Positions 1 to 8,050 are shown, counted from the first letter of the stretch. The stretch is 64,000 nucleotides of DNA from JANQGG01 sp964642175 (GCA_964642175.1 CAZXOK010000004.1:1-64000), one strand, 5' to 3'. Notes: a model not told the origin generated them from the sequence alone. Numbers and translations: made by a program.

Positions 1-61
1 AAGTTAGCATTTATTTTCTACTCTTAAACTGTTCAGTTTTCGGGGAAGCTTACACAATGAC

Positions 62-192
62 CGCCAACGGCCAAGTATAAGCGTAGTGCGGGTTTTTAAA
101 GCACTTGCCTTTCAGTTTAGCAGTTAGTTTATTAAATGTAATTATTTTCATATCAGCACTTTCGCCCGCATTACGTATAGCCATTGTTGGGC
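62..192 (-). repeat. attC-like hairpin element A
   Basis: This is an imperfect inverted repeat of 131 bp. On the plus strand it begins with CGCCAAC (62-68) and ends with GTTGGGC (186-192). The arms at 69-92 and 165-185 pair through CGTAGTGCGGG against CCCGCATTACG, with further TATA pairing. Short core ends, a long bulged stem and a variable loop are the layout of integron attC sites, and GTTGGGC fits the GTTRRRY core. Element B at 6391-6522 has the same layout and length. It lies 223 bp beyond the stop codon of hsdR, on the side expected for a cassette 3' end. No gene is seen in 193-415. The attC interpretation is inferred; the repeat is directly visible. Confidence 0.55.
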
Positions 193-415
193 AATCGTAC
201 TTTTCATTCTTTTTGTTTTCTGTCCACAGTGTCAACCGTTTAAGAAGTCTGTATTTGTCTTTCTTTTCTGTCGCGCGTGGGGCATTTTTGAAAATTTCTC
301 TTTCCGGGATGGGCAGGCACACTCTTTGGCTGGCTTTGGCTTGCGGGTGGCATTGAGCGGCCAGCCAATGTGTGTGACTGTGAAGCGAGGGCTTTATGTC
401 GCAAATTTTCTGTCA

Positions 416-2830
416 TTACGCCACTTTCTGATTGTATAAATGTTCCTGAAACTCAATAAACAGTCGGCTGATGTTTGCTACGTCTCCCAATATTTCTTTT
501 GCGTCTTCCAATGATTGATACTTGTTTGTCAAAAGGATTGGAAGTTTCTCCTGGTCGAGTTCGTCGACGCCTGTATCAACGTATTTGCTCAATACAAATG
601 CGATAAATTCTCTTTGTTTGTCATTCAGTAAGGCAAAAATTGTCGCTTCGGCTGCTTTGGCTCTTGCTTCTCGGGTCATGGCGATATAGTCTCCATTGAA
701 GACATATTCCAATACATCATACAGGTCGCTGTTTTCCATATCTACCAACTTTTGCAAAGTCAGTAGGTCTTCTTTTGGAAAACCCGCTGCATCTAAATTT
801 TCAAGCAAAGTTTTCCGTGTGAGTGGATTGCTCCACAGTTTTCGCAATTCTTCTTCGTCTTTGAATAGTTTGGGCAATTCTCCCAACAGATTATTCAAAA
901 ATTCTTCGGCTGAAATGGGTTTGCCGTCCTCACTCCAAAAGGAAGTTTGTACGGTATGTTGAATCGTTCTTTCTTTTCCGTCTCTAAGTTTGACTTTGAT
1001 TCTTTTCTTTTTGGGTCTAGGCTCGTCAGGATCTTCAATATCTGGTTTCTCTTTAGGCTCAGGTGTTGGATAAGGTTTTGGATCCCTTGGTTCTGGTTCT
1101 AAAGGTTCTCCATCCCATACAGGATCACTGAAATGTTTGTAAGCATTAACAAAATCATAAATGGTGAAAAACTCTTTGCCATCAAATAAGCGTGTGCCAC
1201 GTCCAACAATTTGTTTGAACTCAATCATGGAATTGACAGGACGAAGCAATACGATATTGCGAATGTTCCGTGCATCAACTCCCGTTGAGAGTTTCTGAGA
1301 AGTGGTCAGAATAGTTGGCAATGTCTTTTCATTGTCCTGAAATTCTCTCAACAATCTTTCTCCTTCTTCTCCGTCATTGGCGGTTACCCGAACGCAATAC
1401 CCTTCGACAAGCTCAGGGTGACGAGTCCCACCAATTCCTTTTCCAAGTCTTTTAAACCTTTCTTGATTCACCAAATCCCTCAGCAAGGCTGCATGGGCTT
1501 GATTTGCTCCGAAAATGATGGCTTTTTCGTTTTGATTGGCTTCATCTAAAAAGATGTTTACCCGTTTGGCTTCACGTTCTACAATTTCAATGCTGCGGTT
1601 AAAGTCTTTTTCTTCATACAGTTTGCCTTCTTCAATTTCTCCTTCCACAATGGTATCGTCCGAAGTGTAGCGATAATCGTCTAAGGTGGTTTTGATGCGT
1701 TTTACTTTGAAAGGTGTTAAGAATCCGTCATTGATGCCTTCTTTCAACGAATAGATGTAAACTGGCTCGCCAAAGTACTTGTAGGTGTCCACATTATCAT
1801 CTCGTTTGGGTGTTGCGGTTAAACCCAATTGCACGGCAGGACTGAAATATTCTAAAATGCCCCGCCAATTGCTTTCGTCATTTGCTCCGCCACGGTGGCA
1901 CTCGTCAATAATGATGAAATCAAAATAGTCTTTTGGATATTCACCAAAGTAAGGAGCAGGTTTACCTTCTTCATCCGTTCCGCTCATGAAGGTTTGGAAA
2001 ATGGTAAAGAAAATACTGCCGTTGGTTGGTACTCTTCCTTTTTTCTTAATCTCACTGGGCTTTATTCGAACCAAAGCATCTTCGGGAAATGCTGAAAAAG
2101 AATTGAAAGCCTGATTGGCTAAGATGTTTCTATCTGCTAAAAACAAAATTCTCGGCCTGCGGCTGCCGTCTCTTTGTAAATTCCAACGGGTTTGAAACAG
2201 TTTCCAAGCAATTTGAAAGGCAATGGCTGTTTTTCCTGTACCTGTAGCAAGGGTGAGCAAAATGCGTTCGCTGCCACTTGCCAAAGCTTCCAAGGTGTTT
2301 TTTACGGCTATTTCCTGATAGTAACGTAATTGCCAAGTACCACTTTTGTCTTCAAAGGGAACATTGGCAAATTTTTCTCTCCACCTTTCGACAAGCTCAA
2401 TGCGAGTTCGTTCTTCTTCGGTGGCTGAGCCTGTCGAAGCCACCTTATAGGTCTTGTTCCACAGTTCTTCGGGGCTTAGATAGTCGTTAACCAAACCTTC
2501 TTCGCCTGTTTTCATACAGATTTGGTAAATGTCTTTGCCGTTGGTGCTGTAAGTGGTTTCTAATTGCAGTTTCTCAGCATATTGCTTGGCTTGCATTACG
2601 CCTTCGCCTACTTCCAATTCATCACTTTTGGCTTCTATTACGGCAAGTTTGATACCTTTATGTACCAAGATGTAATCTGCAATAATTTTTCTGCCCCGAC
2701 CGCCACCCGATTGGATTTGACCATCTGTAATCTGGTATTCACGAAGTACTTTAGAGCCTTCTACCACGCCCCAACCACAAGCCTTTAGCTTGGGATCGAT
2801 GAGTTCTGCTCTGGTTTCTGCTTCGTTCAT
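416..2830 (-). CDS. hsdR: Type I restriction enzyme R subunit (HsdR, EcoEI type)
   Basis: This is the ATP-dependent translocase and nuclease subunit of a type I restriction-modification enzyme. It works with HsdM and HsdS encoded upstream. The start chosen is the ATG at 2830 (MNEAETRAEL). A longer frame to 2905 only translates the repeat region. From that start, the N-terminal nuclease has D52 and EAK at 66-68. Walker A is LATGTGKTA with K200. The DEAD-type box is DECH at 309-312, and motif III is TATP at 338-341. A C-terminal EcoEI-type domain follows. The length of 804 residues is typical of the family. Two palindromic repeats are carried in frame; one encodes RHPELVEG near residues 470-477, in or near the second helicase lobe. 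Identification is secure, activity is not. Confidence 0.93.
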   Translation of the reverse strand: MNEAETRAELIDPKLKACGWGVVEGSKVLREYQITDGQIQSGGGRGRKIIADYILVHKGIKLAVIEAKSDELEVGEGVMQAKQYAEKLQLETTYSTNGKDIYQICMKTGEEGLVNDYLSPEELWNKTYKVASTGSATEEERTRIELVERWREKFANVPFEDKSGTWQLRYYQEIAVKNTLEALASGSERILLTLATGTGKTAIAFQIAWKLFQTRWNLQRDGSRRPRILFLADRNILANQAFNSFSAFPEDALVRIKPSEIKKKGRVPTNGSIFFTIFQTFMSGTDEEGKPAPYFGEYPKDYFDFIIIDECHRGGANDESNWRGILEYFSPAVQLGLTATPKRDDNVDTYKYFGEPVYIYSLKEGINDGFLTPFKVKRIKTTLDDYRYTSDDTIVEGEIEEGKLYEEKDFNRSIEIVEREAKRVNIFLDEANQNEKAIIFGANQAHAALLRDLVNQERFKRLGKGIGGTRHPELVEGYCVRVTANDGEEGERLLREFQDNEKTLPTILTTSQKLSTGVDARNIRNIVLLRPVNSMIEFKQIVGRGTRLFDGKEFFTIYDFVNAYKHFSDPVWDGEPLEPEPRDPKPYPTPEPKEKPDIEDPDEPRPKKKRIKVKLRDGKERTIQHTVQTSFWSEDGKPISAEEFLNNLLGELPKLFKDEEELRKLWSNPLTRKTLLENLDAAGFPKEDLLTLQKLVDMENSDLYDVLEYVFNGDYIAMTREARAKAAEATIFALLNDKQREFIAFVLSKYVDTGVDELDQEKLPILLTNKYQSLEDAKEILGDVANISRLFIEFQEHLYNQKVA
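1400..1418. repeat. TTCGACAAGCTCAGG palindromic repeat inside hsdR
   Basis: The motif CCCTTCGACAAGCTCAGGG is an imperfect palindrome of a kind dispersed in many Bacteroidota genomes. Here it lies in the hsdR reading frame and yields the tell-tale peptide HPELVEG. A related copy lies at 6313-6331, and a different stem-loop of similar style at 2420-2444. Confidence 0.8.
2420..2444. repeat. Stem-loop repeat inside hsdR (GGTGGCT arms)
   Basis: GGTGGCT and AGCCACC arms of 7 bp enclose a TCGACAGGCTC-type core. It is read in frame within hsdR (around residues 129-137, peptide VASTGSAT), between the nuclease and helicase domains. It resembles the repeat at 1400-1418 in carrying a TCGACA core, which suggests insertion without breaking the frame. 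Confidence 0.65.
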
Positions 2831-2847
2831 ATTGTTTCTTTTAGTTG

Positions 2848-2930
2848 CCCCGAAGGGGTATAATACATTAAGATAGGGTGAAGCCCTATCAAGTGGCAAA
2901 GCCACAAAATCATAAGCCCTGAAAGGGCGA
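2848..2930. repeat. REP-like palindromes, left cluster
   Basis: Short palindromic units crowd this stretch: GCCCCGAAGGGG near 2848, GGGTGAAGCCC near 2877, GTGGCAAAGCCAC near 2893 and GCCCTGAAAGGGC near 2916. The last also occurs near 3401, 3491 and 3563. They flank the IS200-like transposase gene on both sides, as REP/BIME sequences flank RAYT genes. They separate hsdR from the transposase. Confidence 0.8.
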
Positions 2931-2935
2931 AATAT

Positions 2936-3388
2936 CTAGTCCCAAACATACTTCTCGTCATATTCTACAGTATATTTTTTAAGAAAGGCACGGTATTCAT
3001 CTTGAAATGTTTTCTTCTTATGGTGTTCGTGTTGATTAGCGATGTAGGCAATTACTGTGTCTATTTCAGAAGGATTTACTGAAAATGCTCCGTATCCATC
3101 CTGCCAATAAAAGTTTTCATATTCAGTTCCCTTTGTTTTGATCCATTTAGATGAATGTGATTTCAGCTCTTCCATCAGCTTCATCAAGGCTATCTTTTTG
3201 GATAGCATACAGAGTATATGAATATGGTCGCTGTAACCGCCTACTTTAATTACATGACAGTCGAGCTTGTTGCAAATGCCACCGAGGTAGCTATGCAGTT
3301 CTGCTTCCACGGGTGGATGTATCAGCGGCTCACGGTGTTTGGTGCTGAATACGATATGCATATAGTTTTTAACGAGTGACTGTCCCAT
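2936..3388 (-). CDS. REP-associated tyrosine transposase (IS200/IS605 Y1 family)
   Basis: This is a 150-residue single-domain HUH transposase of the IS200-like family (Transposase_17). The metal-binding HUH motif is HIH in SDHIHILCML, and the probable nucleophile is the tyrosine in VIAYIANQHEHH. It would nick and rejoin single-stranded DNA at palindromic sites. Palindromes of the GCCCTGAAAGGGC type on both sides and the absence of an accessory tnpB gene point to a RAYT, a domesticated class that mobilises REP sequences, rather than a complete IS200. It lies between hsdS and hsdR on the same strand and splits an otherwise standard hsd operon. The frame looks intact. Confidence 0.88.
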   Translation of the reverse strand: MGQSLVKNYMHIVFSTKHREPLIHPPVEAELHSYLGGICNKLDCHVIKVGGYSDHIHILCMLSKKIALMKLMEELKSHSSKWIKTKGTEYENFYWQDGYGAFSVNPSEIDTVIAYIANQHEHHKKKTFQDEYRAFLKKYTVEYDEKYVWD

Positions 3389-3400
3389 ATTCTTGTATTA

Positions 3401-3590
3401 CGCCCTTTCAGGGCTGGTTATCTGTATCGGTCTATCCGATGGGCTATACCCATCGTTAGGGTATGTCGCCCCTTCGGGGCTGCCCATCATAGCCCTGAAA
3501 GGGTGTGATCCCAAAGCGAGGCGGTAACGCCCCTCGCCATTAAGGCAAAGCCACGAAATCAAGCCCTGAAAGGGTGCTATACTAACCTGA
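3401..3590. repeat. REP-like palindromes, right cluster
   Basis: The repeat units here are CGCCCTTTCAGGGC near 3401, GTCGCCCCTTCGGGGC near 3466, AGCCCTGAAAGGGTG near 3491 and AAGCCCTGAAAGGGTG near 3562. A GGCAAAGCCACGAAATCAAG stretch resembles the left cluster near 2895-2913. A frame of 66 codons is open across it (3398-3598) but only translates repeats. Confidence 0.8.
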
Positions 3591-3594
3591 GTGC

Positions 3595-4773
3595 TCATAC
3601 AGTCAATGCTTTTTCAGTTTTCAACTCCCCACTAAACGCCTTCTGCAAAATAGATTTTTTCAGTTCTTCCAAATCTTCCATTTTCTTTTGATACACCGCT
3701 TCCAACTTTTGTGTTTCGGATCGTAGGGCATCTAATTGGCGGACGATAGTTTGCTGTTCATTTTTCGTTTTTGGATAGCTAATTTCTACTTGCCCAATTT
3801 TGTTTGGCGAAGTGTGTCTTACTTTAACCCCCGTTCCTGAATCATGAAGAGTTTGTCTTACTTTTTTAAGATTGAAAACATGATAGAAAAACTCATTATC
3901 TATCTCTACATCTGGTTTTGGAATAATCAAACCAAGTCTTTGGTTGTGTAGAAATTTATTTGACTCGGGGACAATTATTGGACTTCCAAGCAATCCTGCC
4001 GCTTGTTCGGTCATTGCTACAAGTAAATCTCCCTGACGAAGAATAAAATCAGAAGGAATTTCTCCGTTATAGTACTTCTGTTTTTCTCCACGATCCCTAT
4101 ATCCGCCTTCTTCATAGAAGTTTCCTGGTGTTAACAGAACGTACTCTCCTTTATTTGAAAAGTATTTGCCTTGAAATGCATATCCATGCTTAACATCAAA
4201 TAATTCCGATAAGGTTGTTTGAATCCAACCATCTCCCTTTTTCTCAAACACCCCCTGCAAATAGCTTTCAAAAAGTTCTTTGGCGTTTTTGAGGTTTTGT
4301 TCGGCATTGGATTTTGCCTTGTCTATGGCGGCAAAGCACTCGTCTAAAATGGAAACGATACGTTGTTGTTCGGGAAGGGATTTTGGATACGCGATTTTGA
4401 TATTTCTAAATTTTGGAACATCAAGATTTCTTTGGGCTGTTCCCCTTGAAAGCGAGTAAATGTAGTCGTTCAGAAAGTGAATTTGTAGATTTAAGAAGTC
4501 AGGTAGTATTTCTGAATCATCTTTTGGTTTTATTGTTAAGCCACTATCATTCAAGAAAAATTTACCTTTTACAAATCTTGTACATTGCTCGGACATTGCG
4601 AATCTGGCTACTACCATGCAATCTTCACGATTTGAGGTGTCCATAAAAAATGTAGCTCCACCGCCACCATAAACAGGGTAAATTGTACCACCGTCTCTTT
4701 TACGAACCACTCTTGTTCCGTATTCCACTTCACAGGCATCATCAAGCTTTTTTATTTCCCAACCTTCCTTCAT
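3595..4773 (-). CDS. hsdS: Type I restriction enzyme specificity subunit (HsdS)
   Basis: This 392-residue subunit selects the bipartite DNA target for HsdM and HsdR. It has two target-recognition domains (about residues 5-130 and 190-330), each followed by a conserved helical spacer. The first spacer begins LPEQQRIVSILDECFAAID near residue 135. The second is KNEQQTIVRQLDALRSE near 340, ending in a coiled coil and LQKAFSGEL. The start overlaps the hsdM stop by 4 bp (ATGA), so the two are translationally coupled. The TRDs determine specificity, which cannot be read from sequence alone. The gene appears complete. Confidence 0.93.
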   Translation of the reverse strand: MKEGWEIKKLDDACEVEYGTRVVRKRDGGTIYPVYGGGGATFFMDTSNREDCMVVARFAMSEQCTRFVKGKFFLNDSGLTIKPKDDSEILPDFLNLQIHFLNDYIYSLSRGTAQRNLDVPKFRNIKIAYPKSLPEQQRIVSILDECFAAIDKAKSNAEQNLKNAKELFESYLQGVFEKKGDGWIQTTLSELFDVKHGYAFQGKYFSNKGEYVLLTPGNFYEEGGYRDRGEKQKYYNGEIPSDFILRQGDLLVAMTEQAAGLLGSPIIVPESNKFLHNQRLGLIIPKPDVEIDNEFFYHVFNLKKVRQTLHDSGTGVKVRHTSPNKIGQVEISYPKTKNEQQTIVRQLDALRSETQKLEAVYQKKMEDLEELKKSILQKAFSGELKTEKALTV

Positions 4774-6221
4774 ATCAATTCCGAAATTAAGTTTAAGATT
4801 ACTGCACTTTCGTCATCCAAGGCTTTCATTGCTGATAAAATTTCCTGCGGTTGGCGTAGTGGTGCTGCTTCTGGTGTGTTCGGGTTTTTTACGCTCAGGT
4901 CAAAAGTACTCTGGTCAACGTCTTTGATATTAACCGTCCAGGAGTTTTCGCTATTCTCAAATGTTTTTTGAAGTTCTACAAATTCTTCCAAATCCTTTTC
5001 ATTAAGCGGATTGGTTTTGCCTAAATTACGTCCCGTGTTCAGTTGGTAGTACCAAACCTTCTGCGTGGGTTTGCCTTTCTCAAAAAACAGCACCACGGTT
5101 TTCACGCCTGCTCCGATAAACGTGCCGCCCGGCAAATCCAATACGGTATGCAAATTGCAGTTTTGCAATAATTCTTTACGCAAAGCAATACTGGCATTAT
5201 CTGTATTGCTCAAAAAGGTATTCTTAATTACCACACCTGCTTTACCGCCTGCTTTCAAAATTTTGATGAAGTGTTGCAAAAAGAGCGAAGCGGTTTCACC
5301 TGTCTTAATAGGAAAGTTTTGCTTTATTTCAGCACGCTCTTTTCCACCAAAAGGCGGGTTGGCAAGCACGACATTGTAGCGGTCTTTTTCCTGTATGTCG
5401 GCCAGATTATCGGTAAGTGTGTTAGTGTGTATAATGTTGGGAGCTTCCACACCGTGCAAAATCATGTTCATAATGCCAATGATGTACGCCAATGACTTTT
5501 TCTCCTTACCGTAAAAGGTGCGTTTTTGCAAGGTTTCCCATTCCTTGGTGCTGAGTTCCTTTCCTGAATTCAAATAGTCAAACGCTTCACACAAGAACCC
5601 CGCAGACCCAACAGCACCGTCATAAATTTTGTCGCCAATTTTTGGGGCAACCACTTTTACAATGGTCGTAATGAGCGGTCGGGGCGTGTAGTATTCGCCA
5701 CCGTTTCGCCCTGCATTGCCCATGTTCTTGATTTTATCTTCATACAGATGACTCATTTCGTGCTTCTCTGCATGGGTACGGAAACGCAACTCGTCAATGC
5801 GGTTAATCACTTCCCGCAAATTGTAGCCGCTCTGGATGCGGTTTTTCAGTTCGCTGAAAATCTCGCCAATCTTGTATTCAATGGTATCGGCATTCTCTGC
5901 TGACAGTTTGAATTTTTTGAGGTAGGGAAATAGTTTACCGTTCACAAAGTCCAAGAGGTCATCACCTGTCAGAGCATTATGGTCAATTTTTCCGTCCGCC
6001 AATTTGGGTGCCGCCCAAATGCTCCATTGGTAGTCTTTGTCAATAATGGGCGTATAAGGTTTTCCTGTGAGTTCGGCAGAAGTGGCACGGTCACGCTCCA
6101 AGTCGTCCAAGTATTTCAGGAACAATACCCAAGAGGTTTGCTCGACATAATCCAATTCACTCCCACAACCTGCGTCCTTGTGAAGTATGTCGTCTATATT
6201 TTTAAAGGTCTGTTCAAACAT
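4770..6221 (-). CDS. hsdM: Type I restriction enzyme methylase subunit (HsdM)
   Basis: This is an N6-adenine DNA methyltransferase, the modification subunit. An N-terminal helical HsdM domain spans about residues 1-140. Next come GEYYTPRPL, a SAM-binding motif I reading DGAVGSAGFL (201-210), and the catalytic NPPF at 288-291. Motif I departs from the usual D-P-x-C-G-(S/T)-G form. The length of 483 residues fits the family. It is the first gene of the hsdM-hsdS-(transposase)-hsdR order. A palindromic repeat lies upstream at 6313-6331, and the cassette-like element B begins 170 bp upstream. Confidence 0.93.
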   Translation of the reverse strand: MFEQTFKNIDDILHKDAGCGSELDYVEQTSWVLFLKYLDDLERDRATSAELTGKPYTPIIDKDYQWSIWAAPKLADGKIDHNALTGDDLLDFVNGKLFPYLKKFKLSAENADTIEYKIGEIFSELKNRIQSGYNLREVINRIDELRFRTHAEKHEMSHLYEDKIKNMGNAGRNGGEYYTPRPLITTIVKVVAPKIGDKIYDGAVGSAGFLCEAFDYLNSGKELSTKEWETLQKRTFYGKEKKSLAYIIGIMNMILHGVEAPNIIHTNTLTDNLADIQEKDRYNVVLANPPFGGKERAEIKQNFPIKTGETASLFLQHFIKILKAGGKAGVVIKNTFLSNTDNASIALRKELLQNCNLHTVLDLPGGTFIGAGVKTVVLFFEKGKPTQKVWYYQLNTGRNLGKTNPLNEKDLEEFVELQKTFENSENSWTVNIKDVDQSTFDLSVKNPNTPEAAPLRQPQEILSAMKALDDESAVILNLISELI

Positions 6222-6312
6222 TCGTTTTCTTTATTTCAGTTTTTTCGTTTCTCATTCGTTTCAGTCGAGCGTTGGCAAAAATTCAAGCTCTTTTGGATTT
6301 TTGCGTTTGACT

Positions 6313-6331
6313 CCCTTCGGCAAGCTCAGGG
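6313..6331. repeat. TTCGGCAAGCTCAGG palindromic repeat upstream of hsdM
   Basis: CCCTTCGGCAAGCTCAGGG differs by one base from the repeat inside hsdR at 1400-1418. It lies between hsdM and element B, in the probable promoter region of the hsd operon. Confidence 0.75.
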
Positions 6332-6390
6332 CAAGTGTGTGTCGGCAAAAACCAAATGTGCTTGAATGTGCGGTGGCTTCTTTGCATGGC

Positions 6391-6522
6391 ACACAACGGT
6401 AAATTGTATGAGTAGTGGCAGATTGCGGGCTTCATTCCTTTCAAACCGCTACGCAGTTTGAGCGGGCTACAAACCTTGATATTTAACACATCGCCTGCCA
6501 TTACTTATACAAAATGTTGTGC
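6391..6522 (-). repeat. attC-like hairpin element B
   Basis: The element runs from ACACAAC (6391-6397) to GTTGTGC (6516-6522), 132 bp. Arms 6398-6421 and 6495-6515 pair well; CTGCCATTACTTATACAA faces TTGTATGAGTAGTGGCAG. The loop holds a second near-palindrome, TCAAACYGC...GCRGTTTGA, around 6447-6467. Size, core ends and the TATAAGTAATG-like arm sequence match element A. The PIN gene ends inside the right arm, so its last nine residues are encoded by the element. This is the position of an attC site at the 3' end of a cassette. The core GTTGTGC only partly fits GTTRRRY. Confidence 0.55.
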
Positions 6523-7614
6523 ATAGTTTTTATTTATTTTATTTATCTGACAACTATTGACATTTAAATCATTGTCAATAATTAATGACATAGAAAGCGG
6601 AACAAGAAGCTCCGTTTCAGCAAGCATAACCCATTTATTCCAATCTGAATCTTGAATTGATATATGTTTTGTATCATCCATAGACCAATACTCACTTTTA
6701 TCAATAAAAAAATCTATATGTGTATTAACCTCAAATTCAACATCAACTAAGAATTCCGTCGCACTCATTTTTTTGACTGAAATTATTTGTTCTTCAAAAT
6801 CCTCGTAAATACTATTTACAGTTGGTTCACTTGAATCATACTCAAAATCCACATCGTAGTCGAATAACTCTGAACCAACGTATTTGTCAAATAAGTAATT
6901 TGTTATCTCAGTATGTAAATCAAAGTCCCAAAGTTCTTTTTGTTTTAATTTCTTTTCGAAGCTTTTTGATTGCTCAAAAAATAACTTTGTCTGTTTATCA
7001 TTAAACTCACTCAAACTTGGATAGACAATTATGGATTTTGAATCATAATCCTCGTCTTCTAATTCTGATATCAAATCAGGATGCAATTCATATTCACTTG
7101 TTGCAAAATCTTTATAGTTATTTGAAACAAAAACAAGTTCAGGAAATGAAATTGCACTTTCACTATCAGTCAATAACTCTTTAATATTTTCCCATATTAG
7201 ACAATCTCTATATCCTTTTTCGTTTGAATTGAAAGGTTTTAACTTATTTATAGCTTTGTTAGCAAGGAATCTATGGTCAGTTTTAGGGTATTCGATTACA
7301 TGAATTGAATTATCCTTAATTGCTTGTCGCAAGTGTTTTTGATATTCTGAGAGTGAATTATCAATCAACGTTTGATTTATTGAATTTTCTTCTTGTTTCC
7401 TAGATAATTTATTGAATGATTTTAATTCAGAGTTGATTTTTTGTTTAGATTCCTCTAATCTTTTACTGAACTTATTTACAACTTCATCCATTACGATTTC
7501 GGGTATGTAAATCATAACATCTCCCTTTTTAGCACTTGCAAATAAAAGTTTGAAGTTAGTTGTCTCTAACCAAAAATCAGCGATAATAATATTTGAATCT
7601 AGTACGACTTTCAT
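6505..7614 (-). CDS. PIN-domain protein (DUF4935-like)
   Basis: This is a 369-residue protein with an N-terminal PIN nuclease-like domain. The acidic residues expected for metal binding are visible: D6 in VVLDSNIII, E in IPEIVMDEVV near 43, D in GYRDCLIW near 138 and D in VSNNYKDFA near 167. The C-terminal half (about 190-369) is acidic and not recognised. PIN domains usually cleave RNA, often in toxin or defence settings. The preceding GNAT gene ends exactly where this one begins (0 bp), so they are one unit. The module is AT-rich relative to the chromosome beyond 8171 and lies between hairpin elements, which indicates horizontal gain. No antitoxin is recognised. Confidence 0.75.
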   Translation of the reverse strand: MKVVLDSNIIIADFWLETTNFKLLFASAKKGDVMIYIPEIVMDEVVNKFSKRLEESKQKINSELKSFNKLSRKQEENSINQTLIDNSLSEYQKHLRQAIKDNSIHVIEYPKTDHRFLANKAINKLKPFNSNEKGYRDCLIWENIKELLTDSESAISFPELVFVSNNYKDFATSEYELHPDLISELEDEDYDSKSIIVYPSLSEFNDKQTKLFFEQSKSFEKKLKQKELWDFDLHTEITNYLFDKYVGSELFDYDVDFEYDSSEPTVNSIYEDFEEQIISVKKMSATEFLVDVEFEVNTHIDFFIDKSEYWSMDDTKHISIQDSDWNKWVMLAETELLVPLSMSLIIDNDLNVNSCQINKINKNYAQHFV

Positions 7615-8040
7615 CTACGGCACAATAATTTTCTGTTTTCTTAAATTATCAACAAACACAGGAGCGTCTTGTGTTAAATGACTTCCGTCATCCTTAGTGA
7701 TACCATCATTGTATTCAGCATATACAAGACAATCAAAATAGTCTTTATAGAATAAGACTATTGCAGTTCCAATTCCCATCCTTTTATATCTGCCATCTAA
7801 TTCATCGAGATACATCCATTTTAATTTATGCTTATCAAAATCGTCATCGTAACTAAATTCAATACTTCCTATTTTTTGATTAGAGCTATTCGTAGCTGTA
7901 ACTGTATAATCAAATTCATCAAGCTTTAAAGTGATTGTTTCCCCAGTTTTAATTCTGATTTCTCGGGTTTCATTATTGTCTTTTATTGTCTGTGGTATCA
8001 TTTTTTCTAAATTATGCACAACGTTTGTATAAACGGACAT
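7615..8040 (-). CDS. Small GNAT-like acetyltransferase
   Basis: This is a 141-residue protein. The acetyl-CoA-binding A motif is visible as RYKRMGIGTAIV near residue 84, preceded by a beta-strand-rich N-terminal half. The substrate is unknown. It directly abuts the PIN gene and is probably co-transcribed with it. The first 13 codons cross the repeat-like boundary at 8008-8050, and a second ATG (residue 14, near 8001) lies just inside the boundary. The shorter form would begin in cassette-specific DNA and may be the true start. Low GC content matches the PIN gene. Confidence 0.65.
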   Translation of the reverse strand: MSVYTNVVHNLEKMIPQTIKDNNETREIRIKTGETITLKLDEFDYTVTATNSSNQKIGSIEFSYDDDFDKHKLKWMYLDELDGRYKRMGIGTAIVLFYKDYFDCLVYAEYNDGITKDDGSHLTQDAPVFVDNLRKQKIIVP

Positions 8041-8050
8041 GTCGGTTTAT
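8008..8050. repeat. Cassette boundary half-element C with 22-bp palindrome
   Basis: Plus-strand GCACAAC at 8016-8022 followed by TTTGTATAAACG repeats the left arm of element B. On the minus strand TACAAACGTTGTGCATA corresponds to the plus-strand TACAAAATGTTGTGCATA ending near 6525. The PIN/GNAT pair is therefore bracketed by inverted copies. A near-perfect palindrome, ATAAAC-GACATGTC-GTTTAT in outline, covers 8029-8050 and spans the annotated GNAT start codon. No second arm was found out to 8170. Confidence 0.5.

Noticed and set aside
50..322. Open frames on both strands left of hsdR (90 and 83 codons)
   Set aside because: Both translate the hairpin element A and its flanks; composition is irregular and no family is recognised.
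3398..3598. 66-codon frame upstream of the transposase
   Set aside because: It consists almost wholly of palindromic repeat units and overlaps the hsdS end.
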